Assembly: GCA_031310005.1 (NCBI GenBank)
Contig: CM062380.1
Coordinates: forward strand, 4,216,001 to 4,280,000
DNA from: Dactylellina haptotyla
Lineage: Eukaryota > Ascomycota > Orbiliomycetes > Orbiliales > Orbiliaceae
DNA: 64,000 nucleotides
Direction: 5' to 3'
The translations under genes were made by a program, and so were the position numbers. This document shows, piece after piece, positions 11,018 through 22,367 of the stretch. Within the stretch, counting starts at the first letter, position 1. Each line of letters opens with the position of its first letter. A model generated the notes under the pieces. The model was given only the letters and a program-made list of their open reading frames with translations, did not search any database and was not told where the DNA came from.

Positions 11018-13818
11018 ATGAGTTGGTGGAAAGAGGCATTCCTGTCTCTCTGGCTTATTATATGCCAATTTTTTGGCTTCCAGTCTTCAGATACATTATT
11101 CAAGACCAATGAGGTCTCTATAACGCAACCCATAGATGTTACGCCCATCTCGTCGTTTACTTCTCAAGACCTCTACAAGGGCTTGCCCGGTCTCGATCCT
11201 AACGACAGGCGCTCGTTCACATGCTTAGATAAAACATTCAGAGACCAAGTTGCACGCTTACTCCCTCCAGAAGACCGTCTTACTTGCAATACCCCTCAAA
11301 CCAGACAGACTTGGTGTCGACACGATGGTCGTGGTCAGGTTCCTAATATATGCTTTGACTATGAAACCCCAATAGAAAGTGGTTTTTTAATTGGCCGTCC
11401 TGAGAAAGACGGTCAAGAGGATCCAACAAGAAAGGAGGTATTTCTCACTGACCCTTTTACTAGGATACTCTCCTGGGTAATTTTCTCCGCAGGCTGACTA
11501 AAATATCTGGGAAGATTACTGTCGAAATCACCTACGGCGACATTCGGCCCGATGGCTACCTCAAGAAAAATGCGATGCTCATCAATGGAAAATACCCTGG
11601 GGAGCTAATCGAGGCTTATTGGGGTCAGACCATTGTACTCACAGTAATCAACAAATTGGGTACAAAGCCTGGAGAGATTTCCAATGGTACTGCCCTCCAC
11701 CCTCACGGTTTACGATTGTGGCGTAATTCAGCGAATGACGGTGTCCCGGGTGTTACACAATGTGAGTATAGCTAGCTCTCCGATTAAATAGCTTTTGCAC
11801 ATCTTAACGATAGTCGGGTGAAACGTAGGTCCCATACCAGTAAGCCCATCTCCTTATAATAGCTGTTTGTTTCCAACAGCAAGCTTACCCAGATGAAAAT
11901 TAAAGCCTAACGGAACCTACACCTATGAGTGGGATGTAAACCAGTATGGGACAACTTGGTATCACAGGTGAGAAATTTCTTGACGGATGCAACAATAAAA
12001 TGTAAATTTACATGTTAACGATAAATTATTTTAACGCTTCCAGCCATTTATCTTTACAATATCCTAATGGCGTAGTCGGTACGTTTGATATCAGAATATC
12101 CTCTCCGTGTTAAATTAAGTCGTATACACTAACAGTTTTGATCTAGCTCCGATGATATTACATGGCCCTAAAAGCGCAAACTATGATATCGATATAGGGG
12201 CCATTCTTCTAACGGATTGGTATCACGACAACCCATTCGCTCTCTATAGTGCCGAACTCAAAGTCCCTCAAATCCCGGATAGCACTCTCATCAACGGCAA
12301 AGGGAAGTTTGACTGCTCATCTGTCACCGAACCAGGAAGATGTATAGAAGGCTCTTACTGGGAAACCACTTTCGAGCCGGAGAAATGGCATCTCTTACGT
12401 TTTGTGAACACTGCAACAGCGAGTACTTTCAGGGTTTCCATCGATAGACACAACATGACGCTGATAACGGCGGATTTCACGGCTATAAGGCCATCGAAGC
12501 CAGTACAATACTTTGATATCGCAGTTGGTAAGTACCTAATGATTGATAATTTATGATTTTGTTACAGACATTTATTCCTAACCCTATTATTTCGGTTTTC
12601 AGGTCAGCGTTACGAAGTGTTAGTGTACGCCAATCACACTGAGGGTGATTTCTGGTTACGTTCGGTACCCTTAAATTGCAACCAGGGCAATAACACGATT
12701 GCAAAAAAAAATGTGGCCTTGGGCATTATTCGATACCAAGGACTATCCCCTGGTGGAGATCCAACTTCAACCAGTCATATTACTGATTTGGATCACTACT
12801 GTCGAGATATGAATGTAACCAAAATAGTTCCAACATTCGCAAGAAATGGTGGGTTTATTGAGTTTGCGAATAACTACAAGGGCTCGAAGAAATTTCAAGT
12901 ATCGCTGTCCAAGACATCCAACCATTCGCACCCTAAATTGGAGTTGGGAAAGCAAATGCCTATCAAGCAGGACTTTGAACCCTTTTCGACCACCGGCTTG
13001 GAAGGGAATCTTTGGAAGATCTACGGCGTGCCGATGGAAGTGAACTGGACAAATCCCGCATTACGTACTCTTGAGGACAACAGAACTGTCACGCCTGATG
13101 ATTTCGGCCAAAAGTATGCGGTCATCGAAGCAAAACCAGGCGGTGGATCTGGAACGAAACAGGTAAGTCGAACAAGCTAGTTTCCAGATTATTACTATCC
13201 CATACACTTTAGTATATCAAAGATTGATAAATTTATCTGTATTGGTGTAGGTTATATTCCACATCAATGGAACTGTGATTCCTGATCATCCCAATGGTGT
13301 TATGCACCCAATACATGTAGGCACCCCATCGAGAAGAGCATTTGAGCTTTAGCCCCTTTTAACAAATATCTACTAGATTCATGGTCATGACTTTGTTGTA
13401 TTGGCCCAAGGACCGGGCAACTTTAATGAGAAAAATATTACAGAAAAGGTCTCTAACCCCGTCCGAAGAGACGTTGCAACAATGCCAGGAGATGGCTTTC
13501 TCATCATAGCATTCCCCGTCGACAACCCCGGAATGTGGTTGCTTCACTGCCATTTAGGTATGATTCACGATATCTCAAGATCAAAAGATTAACCGTCATA
13601 AAAGTAAGAGCTAACGTTGTTAAATAGCATGGCACGCTAGCCAGGGACTTGCACTCTTGATTTTAGAGAGAACTAGTGCGACTAAAAAACTTGGTACGAC
13701 TTCAGAAGACGAGATCTACCCGATGGCGATGCTGGATAGGGGCAATTGTGAAAGGTGGGAAAACTATCTTGCTACGGCGAACCCACCTCCTAACCACATG
13801 GATGATTCTGGTGTTTGA
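11018..13818 (+). CDS. Secreted laccase-type multicopper oxidase
   Basis: Ten exons: 11018-11437, 11515-11761, 11829-11839, 11906-11967, 12044-12078, 12147-12527, 12603-13162, 13251-13316, 13377-13557 and 13628-13818, giving 717 residues. It oxidises phenols and reduces O2 to water. Four copper-ligand motifs are present: HPHG (in place of the usual HWHG), WYHSHLS, HPIHIHGHDF, and HCHLAWHASQGL holding the type-1 Cys. The N terminus SWWKEAFLSLWLIICQFFGF is a signal-like hydrophobic stretch. About 120 residues with several Cys precede the first cupredoxin domain, longer than in many laccases. Numerous N-x-S/T sites fit secretion. Exon 3 is only 11 nt (GT CCC ATA CCA), completing CPIP before PNGTYTYEW. 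The first intron ends at 11514 (GAAG), because the nearer AG would break the frame. The gene diverges from the tyrosinase. Confidence 0.9.
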
Positions 13819-15019
13819 AAACGCTTTTGTACTAGCTATCTTATAAGGTGTAATATTATATTATTAGTTGTTTGCATGATATACATAATTTCGGACGAGG
13901 AGAGCACCGTCCTCTCCTAGGATCCTTCCCCTCCCTCAAGCTCTACAATTCATGCATATTGGCATCTATACCGAAAATTTGATTAAACCCAACTTGACTT
14001 TCCGTATTATCGTACGTGTTTTCATTTAGACCAAGCAAGAAAGAAAAAAGAAAATTAAAACATAAACCTTGACCAATTCCAGAACGAGGATCGAACATAG
14101 AGCTGGCGTGGAATATGAATTAGAGACGTATTACTACAGGGTTCCGCCCGGATGAGCCGTTATTCGAAGGCGGGGCAGCGTTGCTGTAGGGAAGCTAAGC
14201 ACCCCGAGTAAAACACAGTCCTTGCCGCTTCAGCCGCAAATTGAGGGGTGCCTCACACGGCTCCGAACGTGCGATATCAATCCGACCATGTGAACACGTA
14301 ATGGACGGTTTCAGCCTTGGCTCTCGCCAGTTTGTGCTATCATATCGCGTTCTTTTGACCTAAGTCGACCTACATTCCGAGATTCTGTGTGGAGCCGCGC
14401 ACACAGGAGTCCGTGTTGCGCACACAGGAATAATATCCCTCTCTATTGTATGCAAGCCACTCGCAGTCGGGCGCTGTGGCCTGCACTTACAGGGATTTGC
14501 CATTGGCCCTAATTTGTCGCAAGCGGATCTTCTGCAAGCCCCATCACATTCAACACTCCTCGAATCCTATAAACTTTTTTTACGGGCGACTTTCTTGCCA
14601 CGGCCGATTTACGTCGACCTCTAGATGTCTGGAGTCAAAAAGAATTTTGATCACATGCACCTATGAAAAGCTATTAGAATAGAATATCTATCATGCAAGT
14701 CAACGAGCGCCTACGGTCCCCCATGTAGTTGTTTTATGCATAGGCGTGGCTATAGTTCACTGCTCAACTTCAGCTGAGTTCACTTAGCAAACTATTCAGC
14801 AATCTTATAGCACAGAGAATTACGTCCATGCTAATGTGATCATCGATGGCCTCCCAAGAACTATTTTCTATAAATCTTCTACGCTCCTTTCGCTTTCAAG
14901 TTTGGAGTCAATCTGAAAACACTATCACATCTTGAAAATTCCTCTTTGCACATATCTGTTGCTACAAGAAACATACCTTTTAGTCCCCTTAAATATCTAA
15001 TCCAATAATATTCATCAAG
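13819..15019. other. Intergenic region with 12-bp direct repeat
   Basis: About 1.2 kb between the laccase and the unassigned protein gene. A small hairpin (AGGAGAG...CTCTCCT, about 13897-13919) lies just past the laccase stop. The 12-mer GCGCACACAGGA occurs at 14397-14408 and again at 14418-14429. I see no gene or tRNA; a GC-rich patch at 14140-14290 was read for tRNA boxes without success. Confidence 0.5.
14869..14875 (+). promoter_or_regulatory. TATA-like box
   Basis: TATAAAT about 145 bp before the ATG at 15020. A plausible core promoter position for a fungal gene with a leader of roughly 100 nt. Confidence 0.4.
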
Positions 15020-16886
15020 ATGGAAGACAAACCTGTTTCAGATACCGTCCATCACCCACCAGCTGGATTGAAGGATATGAGTCCTGAAACTCAGAAGAAA
15101 TGGTCTGCGTGGATGGAAATGGTGTATGACACTCTTCTCCACCCTAGAAAATACCACAAGTATAGTGAGGCCGGGGAATGGACAAACCAACAGCTCATGG
15201 AGATCGACCCCACGAATGATCTCTGCCGTGAGGATAATTGGTGGAGTAATGAAGCGAAAAAAATCAAAAACCCGTCGGCGTGGCACTGGCGCCAGGAGCT
15301 GAATCGGTTCATCAACAGAAACGACCCGAAGAATAAAGACAAGAAGTATACGCATGCAGACCCCATATCATGGCCAGGCTTCCCAAAAATCATGGACTGG
15401 GGTGTCTTTCTAGGCACTCACAAGACGACTGGGGAGAAAAAGCTCATTGCGCAGCAGGTAGACTCTAATTGGGTGGACCCATCTTCCGGTGACGGGAACA
15501 ATGTATTCTGGGCAGCGGATCGATATCGAGTTTACCAAGATGAGTATTTGGAATGGGCGGTAACCCGAGATGAGCACGGCCGCCTTGTTAAGGTCACCTT
15601 TACATGCGAAGGCCCAGAGGTGAGAATATTCATCCAATCCAATCCATCAATCGATGCTTATTATAACTTTACACTGGTCCGCTGACTCTATTCCCAATCT
15701 ATGTAGTACTGGCAAATGCTGGCTGAAGAAGAGCCCGAGAAGGTTGTAGAATTATACAAGAGCTTCGTCCCGGAGTCAGAGCGATCAAAGATCACAAAGG
15801 AGGCTCTCTGGACGGCTGAGGTCGGCGGCAAACCAGCCTATAACACGGAAAACCAATGGAATAGCCCACACCCAGAAAATGGATGCATCGCCCATTTGAT
15901 CCACCCAAACAGCACATTATCAGCTGAAGTGACAATTGTAGCCGATGGTACCGTCCAACGTAATCCAAATTTCGACAAGGATCCTCAGACACTGTGTACT
16001 CATGGCGGGTTTGGCGAACCATACCGAAACTCTGATCCAAAAGTATGTATGCCCGCATGATAGTCGCACCATAAGGCCATAAGTAGTTATTCTTTGGTAG
16101 GGTTTCTAACTAAGTTGTGTGTGGAATCGGTATAGATCGGTTACGATGCATATGATGCATGTAAATTCTACGGCGAACATAACAAAGCCATTACACTTGG
16201 AGAGCCCGTAGGATTGTAAGTAACATATCTTTTCTAGCTAAGGCTATCAAAGTTTCTTCTAACTAATCCACAATTATGCAAATAGGCTTATGCAAAGTTG
16301 GGATTCTGAAAAATTTATACCTCCAGCTACGGCTCCAACGACGTTCAAGATATCAGAATGTTGGCATGCCCAAAGACTCTCGGGGGATGATCCAAACCAG
16401 AAGGATAATGGCCCGTGGGTCCGTGTCGAGTTCTATGTGCCACCAGAATACGGATTCGTTCTTGAGGACATGGAGGTGATGGGCGCGGACAGCACGCCAT
16501 ACAAGCTCAGATATGGTGCTCAGATTGCTCAGTATATCAAGATTGGTGTGGGCATCAGTATCGCTACTGTTGACCCCGTCGATAAGCCTGCATACGACGA
16601 TTCTGATTGGGAGCGTATGACAAACGTGGTTAAAAAAGAAAAGGAGGCGAAGGAATACAATATTGACAGATCAGAGTTTTTCCACTACATGCAATACAAG
16701 GTTTATAGCAGAGCAAAAGAATATCCGACGAGCGTATGGGGTAGATGGGTGAAAGCCTACCTAGATCTTGCTTACGCCAAAAAACGAGAAGGCGGCGACA
16801 CTGGCAAGCCTCTCCCCGTTCCCCCCCCTAGTAAAACACCAGACGAGGGGGTGGGGACATCAGCCATCAATAGCATCAGGGCATAA
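15020..16886 (+). CDS. Unassigned 538-residue soluble protein beside phenol oxidases
   Basis: Exons 15020-15619, 15707-16042, 16136-16215 and 16286-16886; the spliced frame is continuous. I do not recognise a named domain. There is no signal peptide or membrane helix. Visible traits are a Trp-rich N-terminal half (DNWWSNEAKK, SAWHWRQELNRF, FWAADRYRVYQDEYLEW, then VTFTCEGPEYWQML), a central block (NTENQWNS, CIAHLIHPNSTLSAEVTI, LCTHGGFGEPYRNSDP, LGEPVGL) that reads like a conserved catalytic or cofactor region with His, Cys and Asn, and a C-terminal beta-rich part ending in a Pro-rich tail. From memory, similar blocks occur in uncharacterised bacterial proteins, which I cannot verify here. It follows the laccase in the same orientation. 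The gene is well supported; its function is open. Confidence 0.85.
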
Positions 16887-17236
16887 ATACCCGTTGGTGG
16901 AAACTAAATATCACAATTTCTCTTCTGATATCTTTGTAATTACATCGGACAAACTCAATGAAAGACGCTCTACATGTTACCAATCGTGACGATAGAATCG
17001 AATAGTGACGAATTCCGATGTGTGTTGTTGTGTCGTATTTCCCAATCGAGGCGACGTTCATTTGGCTCAGACGGGAAGGATTAAACGCGGGCAAAGTTGA
17101 GACGAGTTTGAGATCGCGAAATCCATTCACCACAACCTCGTTGACGCGACAAGCTCCAACCAGCCTTTATTCCAGTCGCTATCTCCCATAGAAATCATTC
17201 ATACTCGCCGAATTCTTCCCACATCGCCCACCATCC
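16887..17236. other. Short intergenic spacer
   Basis: 350 bases between the unassigned gene and the Luc7 gene. Nothing specific is seen. The last 80 bases are pyrimidine-rich, as expected for the leader of the following gene. Confidence 0.5.
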
Positions 17237-18278
17237 ATGGCCAGCGAACAGAGAAGGCTGCTCGAGCAGCTGGTACGCTACCTCTCTTCTCAACTTCCTC
17301 GTAGCTAGACTATATAACTAACGATCGATCTTTCACTGTCGTAGATGGGCACATCCCGCACTCCCTCCTCCACCAAATACACAGACGCCACCGTCTGCCG
17401 GTCCTACCTCGTCGGCACGTGCCCGCACGACCTCTTCACAAACACAAAGCAAGACCTCGGCCCGTGTCCCAAGCTACACTCCGAACCGTTAAAATCCGAT
17501 TACGAAGCCGACAAGGCCGGTGGGAAGGACCCGGGCTACGAATGGGACTATGCGCGCGATCTGCAAAAGTACGTTGAGGAATGCAATCGACGTATCGATG
17601 CCGCGCAGAGACGGTTAGAAAAGACGCCTGAGGAGATCATGAAGACGAACCAGCTTTTGAAGAACATTGGCGACTTGGAGAAGAGTATTCAGGTTGGATT
17701 GCAGGAAGTGGAGGTGCTAGGGGAGAGCGGTAGCGTTGGAATGGCATTAGAGGAATATGTCAAGGTGAAGAAGTTGAAGGTGGACAAAGATGAGAAAGAG
17801 GTAGGTTTCTTCCACCCTCTTGGGTGTATTCTTTATGTGGAGAAGGGGGCTAACAGAGACGGATTGGCAGAGGGAACTCAAGTCGTTGTCAGATACATCC
17901 GGCCCATCGGGACATCAGAAACTACAGGTTTGCGATGTCTGTGGGGCGTATTTGTCACGGCTGGATAACGATAGGCGGTTAGCAGACCACTTTTACGGAA
18001 AGGTACGCTTTCCTCGGTTTCTCCGTTTCTAACTGATCAAATCAAGCTAATATATTTTGGGGTAGATGCATCTCGGATACGCTCAAATGCGCAACAAGCT
18101 CAAAGAACTCCAAGAAGTAATCGGAAACAGACGACCGCCGCCGTCCGACGGTCCATCGAGAGGTGCCGGTGGTGAAGGCGGTTGGGGCGGAGACAGAGGG
18201 TACGGAGACTACGGTGGTGATAGGAGAGACCGCAGAGGCGGTAGAGGTTACGGAGGAAGACGCGGCGGACGGTGGTAG
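17237..18278 (+). CDS. LUC7: Luc7-like U1 snRNP splicing protein
   Basis: Exons 17237-17272, 17345-17800, 17871-18002 and 18066-18278, giving 278 residues. Luc7 is a U1 snRNP component that helps choose weak 5' splice sites. The first zinc finger is CCCH type (Cys30, Cys38, Cys53, His57; CRSYLVGTCPHDLF...GPCPKLH). The second is C2H2 type (Cys185, Cys188, His204, His210; CDVCGAYLSRLDND...DHFYGKMH). A charged helical segment (about 85-165) joins them. The tail is Gly/Arg/Tyr-rich (RGG-like), typical for RNA-binding proteins. The 12-residue first exon starts MASEQRRLLEQL, matching the family's conserved opening. Confidence 0.93.
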
Positions 18279-19093
18279 AAACACAGTCCAAAGCTTGAGA
18301 CTTCCTAGAAGAGCACTTCGAATAGTGCGGCCGATATGGCGAACATGAGAGGTCTTGAAAAATCCTAACATCTCCTCGGTTCGGAGTTGAACGAAATACT
18401 TCTTTTATTAATTAGGTAATATGTCCGGTGTACGACACAAGTTCGTGCACCTAAACTCGATCGAGCATCGAGAAAACGACAAGTAACCGGTTCGAAGAAT
18501 CCTCCATGATGCCAGTTTGTGCGAAAAGAGTTATAGCCGTTTTTGTTTTTAACTCATAGATACCCCATCAACCTAAATTAATGACGTTTATTGCTTTAAT
18601 TATCCCACGTTTTAGACATGACCCTCTCGGTTCGGAGGCGTGAAACTTGTTGAAACTTTGGTGTGCCACACTAGTGCTCCTATGACGGCGCTATGCAGGT
18701 GTGGCGAACTTCCAAAATCAAAACACACCTTTTGTACGTGCACCGCCACAGCTCATTCAGCCGGTCGGAAGTTGCCAATTCTGGTCCCGCGGGACTTAGT
18801 GTCAGCTACTTAATGTCAGCAAATAAACAGGATAAAAAGGAGCAATCTACAGATATACTTACTTATATATTCCCTGTAATCCTCTACGATTCCATGTAGG
18901 CTTTGCCAACCATACTTAATAAATTAATAATTCCGACCCCTTCGTTCGCGCTTTCCCCTCACCAGATTCCCAAAACATATATAGGATTCTCGCACGCGCA
19001 CGGTTAACGCGATTGAGAACCCATCTGACTGTAAAACTCGACATTTCGAACCTACCGTAAGCAAGAAAGATCACAAAAATAAGCAGCGCCAAA
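18279..19093. other. Intergenic region
   Basis: About 815 bases between Luc7 and the APH-like gene. AT-rich after 18540. The 68-codon frame at 18693-18899 has no recognisable pattern. No further feature seen. Confidence 0.5.
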
Positions 19094-19951
19094 ATGGAAC
19101 CCCCGCTCCACGAAACCCTCACAGATGCCCAGATTGCACATTTTTACGAATCACACATCCAATTCTCCCAACATGACAGAATAGTGTCGCTGTCTCACCA
19201 AGCGATCATAAAGTCTGGCCCTTTCGTTAAAGAGGAAGCCGAAAATCTCATAGCCGCCTCAAAAATACTAGACTGGAGGGTTGTCAAAGTCCCTCAGCTT
19301 TACAGAGTATTCAAATACCGCAGGATATGGTATATGGTTATGGAACAGGTGCACGGTCGCCAAGGCCATAAAATACCGTCTGAAAAGCTAGTCGAGAAGA
19401 TGTCCCCGATACTAGGGTACTTCAAGACACTGGAGCACGCCACACCAGGTCCTTTGACAGGTCTTGGCGGCGCATGCAGAGGAGACATATGGGGCGTATA
19501 TGAGGAAGCTCCTGTTTTTGAAAAAATGGGCGAATTAGAGCAGTGGGTGGATAGATGGCTACCTGATAGCTATCAGTCCTTTGAGTTCAAGAAGAGGGAG
19601 TTGGTATTTTGCCATATGGATTTGGTTGCGGAAAACATCATTATCAACGGGGAGGGGAACGAAGAGGCAGTGTATCTGTTGGCCTGGAAGAGTGGCGGCT
19701 GGTTTCCGAGAAACTTTGAGGTGGCAGAGTTGGAGCTCGCGGTGGAAGGAAGAGATGATATGGAATTCGAACGTTTACTGGCGAAAAGGATAACCAAAAA
19801 AATATGTAAAGACGAACGCAAGGAGATCGATGCCATCAAGGTTGCCTTGCGGGGACGGGAACTAGATCAAAAGAAAGAGAACTCAAAACCTTGGAAAATC
19901 ACAATACGCAGCTGGATTGGCGGTAAACGGCGTACGTCGCCAAAGACATAG
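19094..19951 (+). CDS. Aminoglycoside-phosphotransferase-like protein, probable pseudokinase
   Basis: Intronless, 285 residues. The fold signature of the APH/choline-kinase family is visible: a possible N-lobe Lys (AIIKSG) and Glu (EEAENL), a hinge-like YMVMEQVHG, and the catalytic-loop motif CHMDLVAENII, matching HxDxxxxN. The next block, where family members read IDWExAGxxP to hold Mg2+, reads LLAWKSGGWFP, so the metal-binding Asp is Ala and the following acidic residue is Lys. Such a protein may bind nucleotide without transferring phosphate. Many moulds carry expanded families of these genes, often intronless and of unknown substrate. The tail is Lys/Arg-rich. Start chosen at the first ATG after a purine-rich leader (GCGCCAAAATGG). 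Confidence 0.8.
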   Translation: MEPPLHETLTDAQIAHFYESHIQFSQHDRIVSLSHQAIIKSGPFVKEEAENLIAASKILDWRVVKVPQLYRVFKYRRIWYMVMEQVHGRQGHKIPSEKLVEKMSPILGYFKTLEHATPGPLTGLGGACRGDIWGVYEEAPVFEKMGELEQWVDRWLPDSYQSFEFKKRELVFCHMDLVAENIIINGEGNEEAVYLLAWKSGGWFPRNFEVAELELAVEGRDDMEFERLLAKRITKKICKDERKEIDAIKVALRGRELDQKKENSKPWKITIRSWIGGKRRTSPKT

Positions 19952-22367
19952 AACGAGAACTCATTGGACAATTGAACCCTATACGATTACCAATCCCGCT
20001 TTTTTAGGCTGCGAATATGTAGCCGAATATATATAGCCACCCAGAGTACGTACGCTCTTTTCGACGTCTGGGCGTGTTTGAGGATATTTCCGACCCTGCG
20101 ATTGCCACCGACAGGAAACATGCAGCTACACATTTGAGCGAAGAACAATGCTTCGCGGATCAACTCCGAAGCTGGTTGAAACTAGCGAGTACAAAGGAGG
20201 GGTTGTGGCTTAGTAAAGTCGAGATAGAGTTATCACGCAGATGTTTTACTTTTTTGGTCTCGATAGATCAATTTCTATTCAGTCATGACATTAAGTGCGC
20301 CTGTTGCTACCCACTACTACCACTACACATAATACTACTCCCTCGCCCTAATAGCACATATCAAAATCGAAGTGACTGAGAATGTGCAAATACTTTGACC
20401 AATAATAATATGAAACTTTCGACCTCAAAAGTAACAGAATAGCAGTCTTCGGTCTCGCTGGGCCACACTTAACTTGTGCCGCTGCAACACTACTCTACTG
20501 AAGTAGTCTTCTCTATATTAGGTAATTTAGTCTTTACACGTACAGCTCGTTTAGAACCCGGGATAATGCTGGGCGGGTGTGGAGTCGTCGTAATCCAGGA
20601 AAAGCTTGCACGCTTGGCTGCGCGACTTGGTCGCTTGGAAATCGAAATTGGGTTTAGAAAATAGCCCACCGGAGAGTCTCGCGTGCAACAGCCTTAGAAG
20701 TCTCAAAAGCGGTTCGGAAGGACAGTCTAGTTTATTTCTTGGCTGTGGCCTGAGCCGTCCTTTAGCTACGAGTTATCCTGTGCTATCAGCTGTATGTGCA
20801 AGTTGCCAGTTGTAGACCGACTCGAATGTTGGACGGAATGCGTTGCATAGCCATCTTCACGACAACTTCGTCCACCGATCGAGGTGCTTCAGGTCGATAA
20901 GCTCCGCCAATTGACCCGCACTTGCAGGAGCGAGGCTCGCATGTGCATGGGTCCGTCCAGAAACCAGCGACCTGAGGCGGCCAGTGGAAAGGTTGGTTGA
21001 CGGGTAGGCATGATCATTGGCTGGTTTGGCTGGTTTGGGGTGTCTATTGCCGTCGCACAGCCCCAACGGCGCCAAGGCGCTCTTTCTGGTCCTCCTCCTT
21101 CAAACGAAAAAGCATGAAACGGATGGCTGACGAATATTTGTCACAGTTGTTCTCTGCGGAAACAGTCGAAAATGGACTTTTAGGATATCAGATGCTCGAA
21201 ACTAGAGTACTCGACAAAGGGAAAATCAAAGAGCTCCTGTTCGTGGGTCCCTATTTTCCCAACCAAGGGGGCATTACGCGTTTTGCTACGGCCGTGAAAG
21301 AAACTATTGATCATATCATTCCAAAGTTGGACATCATCTTATTCTTATTCGGGCGGCATTGCCCGGTGATTGATTGCAAGTGAGGCTCAAGCCAAAAGGC
21401 AGCTGTATGTGGGCATAATTTAAGAACTTTGTGCCTGGGACCTGGCAGGAAAACGGGTACCTGGATTACGAGGCCTCTTCGCGAAGCAAGCCCGCCAGCC
21501 GGGGTGCGAGAGTAAGAAAGGGCATCCCATCTCGCGATCGAAGCCAAAGAATATTTCCGATTATAAAGCTGTTTCGCAGTGAGAGACCGAACCCGGCCAA
21601 AGATACGCCTGGCAGTTCGAGAAGGTGGAAACAATCAGCGGTGCACTGGTGGCAGCGCCCTCCGAGAGAGAGAGAATCGGGTATAGACCGTAGCTCTGGC
21701 TAGCGGGGACCGTGTGGAGGGCGCTGCCAATTTTAGCAATGGCGATATATCCCCACCATGGCCTCCACGCAAGAGGTAGCGCCGCCAGCATGATAAGCGA
21801 GGCTGTGAGGGCCACAGAAGCCTGCGAAGCGTGAGGATCTTGCACCGTCAAAGCGAAGGATTTCCGAAGGGAGTACTTTCGCCCTAGCTGGAGCGCTAGG
21901 AGATGAATCGACGAGTCCTGTGGCATGCCGCCTTCCTGCCTGCTCTCTTGGCGGGCCCGGTGCTCAGTCTGAGGGAGACTATTTCTAAAGGACCCGGTTC
22001 CCGCTTCGCTCGCCCGGATTCTTCACCATTCTCTCGCGATATATTCCCGTACACTCCGTCTGCTCCGAGGCGGTTCGATACATCTCTGCCCTCGCCTACC
22101 TACAGACATAAATAAGATTTACATTCGAGTGCGAGCCAAGCGCAGGGCGACATCTGACCCCAATCGACTGACCCGACGTCATGAACAACACCCTCCGCCG
22201 GACACAATCAAACCCGCAGATATAATCCGCCCATCCGCCCGCTCCGACGCAGCTTATCCGCCTCTGCAGCTGTGGAATCCGAGCTATCGCTACTTCAGCA
22301 GCTTTCGAACGTCGGTCCACGCATTCATTCGCCAGCACTTTGACCCCTATCCTAGAAAAACGAAACC
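19952..22367. other. Large intergenic region, possible gene remnant
   Basis: About 2.4 kb. Most shows no coding pattern. One 128-codon plus-strand frame at 20997-21383 has a protein-like second half (from 21114) including LLFVGPYFPNQGGITRF, which resembles the opening of GT4-type glycosyltransferases. It has no supporting neighbour exons, so it is left uncalled. The stretch 21430-22100 is GC-rich with overlapping frames on both strands. The bases before 22368 are likely promoter and leader of the coiled-coil gene. Confidence 0.45.

Noticed and set aside
14140-14290. GC-rich patch read as a possible tRNA or other structured RNA
   Set aside because: No A-box/B-box pair or cloverleaf could be drawn.
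8038-16886. A secondary-metabolite biosynthesis cluster
   Set aside because: No polyketide synthase, peptide synthetase, terpene cyclase or cluster regulator is present; two oxidases and an unknown protein are not enough.
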